Shown: positions 63,713-64,000 of the stretch, piece by piece
How positions within the stretch are numbered: the stretch's first letter is position 1
How the letters are laid out: the number at the start of each line of letters is the position of its first letter
Assembly (NCBI RefSeq): GCF_000014125.1
Contig: NC_008593.1
Span: 2,294,001 to 2,358,000, forward strand
From: Clostridium novyi NT
Lineage (GTDB): Bacteria > Bacillota > Clostridia > Clostridiales > Clostridiaceae
Direction: 5' to 3'
Length of the DNA stretch: 64,000 nt
Notes under the pieces: model-generated
What the model was told of the DNA's origin: nothing
What the model saw: the letters and a program-made list of their open reading frames with translations, nothing else
Database searches by the model: none
Made by a program: the position numbers and the translations under genes

Positions 63713-64000
63713 ATGAAAATTACTCAAGAAGTAGATTATGCTCTAAGAACCGTGTTATACCTATGTAAGTTAGGTTACGGTGAAAAAATCGAAGCTAAAA
63801 ATATATCTGAAACTGAAAATATCCCAATAAGATTTTTATTAAAGATACTTAGAAAGCTAAAACATGCTGGAATAGTAGAATCTTATAGAGGAGTTAACGG
63901 TGGATATGCATTAAATAAGTATCCAAAGGATATATCCATAGAAGATATAATAAGAATTATTGATGGCCCTATTTACATGAATAGATGTATATATGATCCT
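63713..64000 (+). CDS. Rrf2-family transcriptional regulator, C-terminus beyond the window
   Basis: 96 codons visible. The N-terminal winged helix-turn-helix is clear: MKITQEVDYALRTVLYLC, ISETENIPIRFLLKILRKL, AGIVESYRGVNGGYAL. One cysteine (MNRCIYDP) is seen at the edge, in the region that binds an iron-sulfur cluster in IscR/NsrR-like members; the further cysteines lie outside the window, so the sensing mode is open. AGGAG ribosome site before the ATG. Confidence 0.9.
   Translation, partial: MKITQEVDYALRTVLYLCKLGYGEKIEAKNISETENIPIRFLLKILRKLKHAGIVESYRGVNGGYALNKYPKDISIEDIIRIIDGPIYMNRCIYDP

Overview
The window is AT-rich, intron-free and tightly packed. It has strong AGGAGG-type ribosome sites, sigma-A promoters of the TTGACA/TATAAT type, and hairpin-plus-T-run terminators. 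The gene content (GlpP antitermination, acyl-CoA dehydratase activases, a T-box before ileS, DUF1540, DUF3783 and DUF4363 proteins, OpuC, a family I.5-type secreted lipase) points to a chromosome segment of Clostridium sensu stricto. A lipase-producing member of the C. botulinum/C. novyi assemblage is plausible, but the species cannot be fixed from the sequence alone. No rRNA, tRNA, insertion sequence, prophage or CRISPR array was seen.

Layout. 1-3056: glycerol-3-phosphate oxidation genes (one cut by the window edge) behind a GlpP-controlled terminator, with glpP upstream. 3335-7812: housekeeping and small genes (YcxB-like protein, aminopeptidase P, ComB-like phosphatase, a cold-shock protein with a very long leader, three proteins under 60 residues). 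7924-15238: a nearly complete shikimate/tyrosine operon (aroF-tyrA-aroB-aroA-aroC-chorismate mutase-aroE-aroK) behind a leader that encodes a 44-residue peptide crowded with Phe, Tyr and Trp, followed by a terminator. 15367-20063: an extremely Cys-rich protein, an OpuC-type osmolyte ABC transporter and a secreted lipase. 20227-23144: three translationally coupled genes of the 2-hydroxyacyl-CoA dehydratase/activase superfamily. 23302-28100: a four-carbon sugar-acid (D-threonate/D-erythronate type) operon with a DeoR-family regulator, its probable operators, and a candidate antisense small RNA.

28167-38646: EamA exporter, NapH-like ferredoxin with a CsoR-type palindrome, ABC exporter, a DUF488/large SF1-helicase pair, a CcpA-like regulator and a DUF421/DUF4363 pair. 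38692-43118: ileS with its T-box, a candidate non-coding RNA with two covarying 36-nt hairpin units, and an orphan PemK/MazF-like toxin. 43226-53524: CPBP protease, tandem amidase, metallo-hydrolase, LexA-fold regulator, cyclophilin, murI, glutamine synthetase, RidA, CBS protein. 53898-64000: pyruvate carboxylase, PepD, NAGPA-family protein, a rhomboid-like protein flanked by two small paralogues, three TerD genes and the start of an Rrf2 regulator.

The strongest candidates for something undescribed are the aromatic-peptide attenuator of the shikimate operon (14871-15238), the tandem covarying-hairpin RNA (42245-42401), and the promoter-to-terminator small RNA antisense to the sugar-acid operon (24778-24845).
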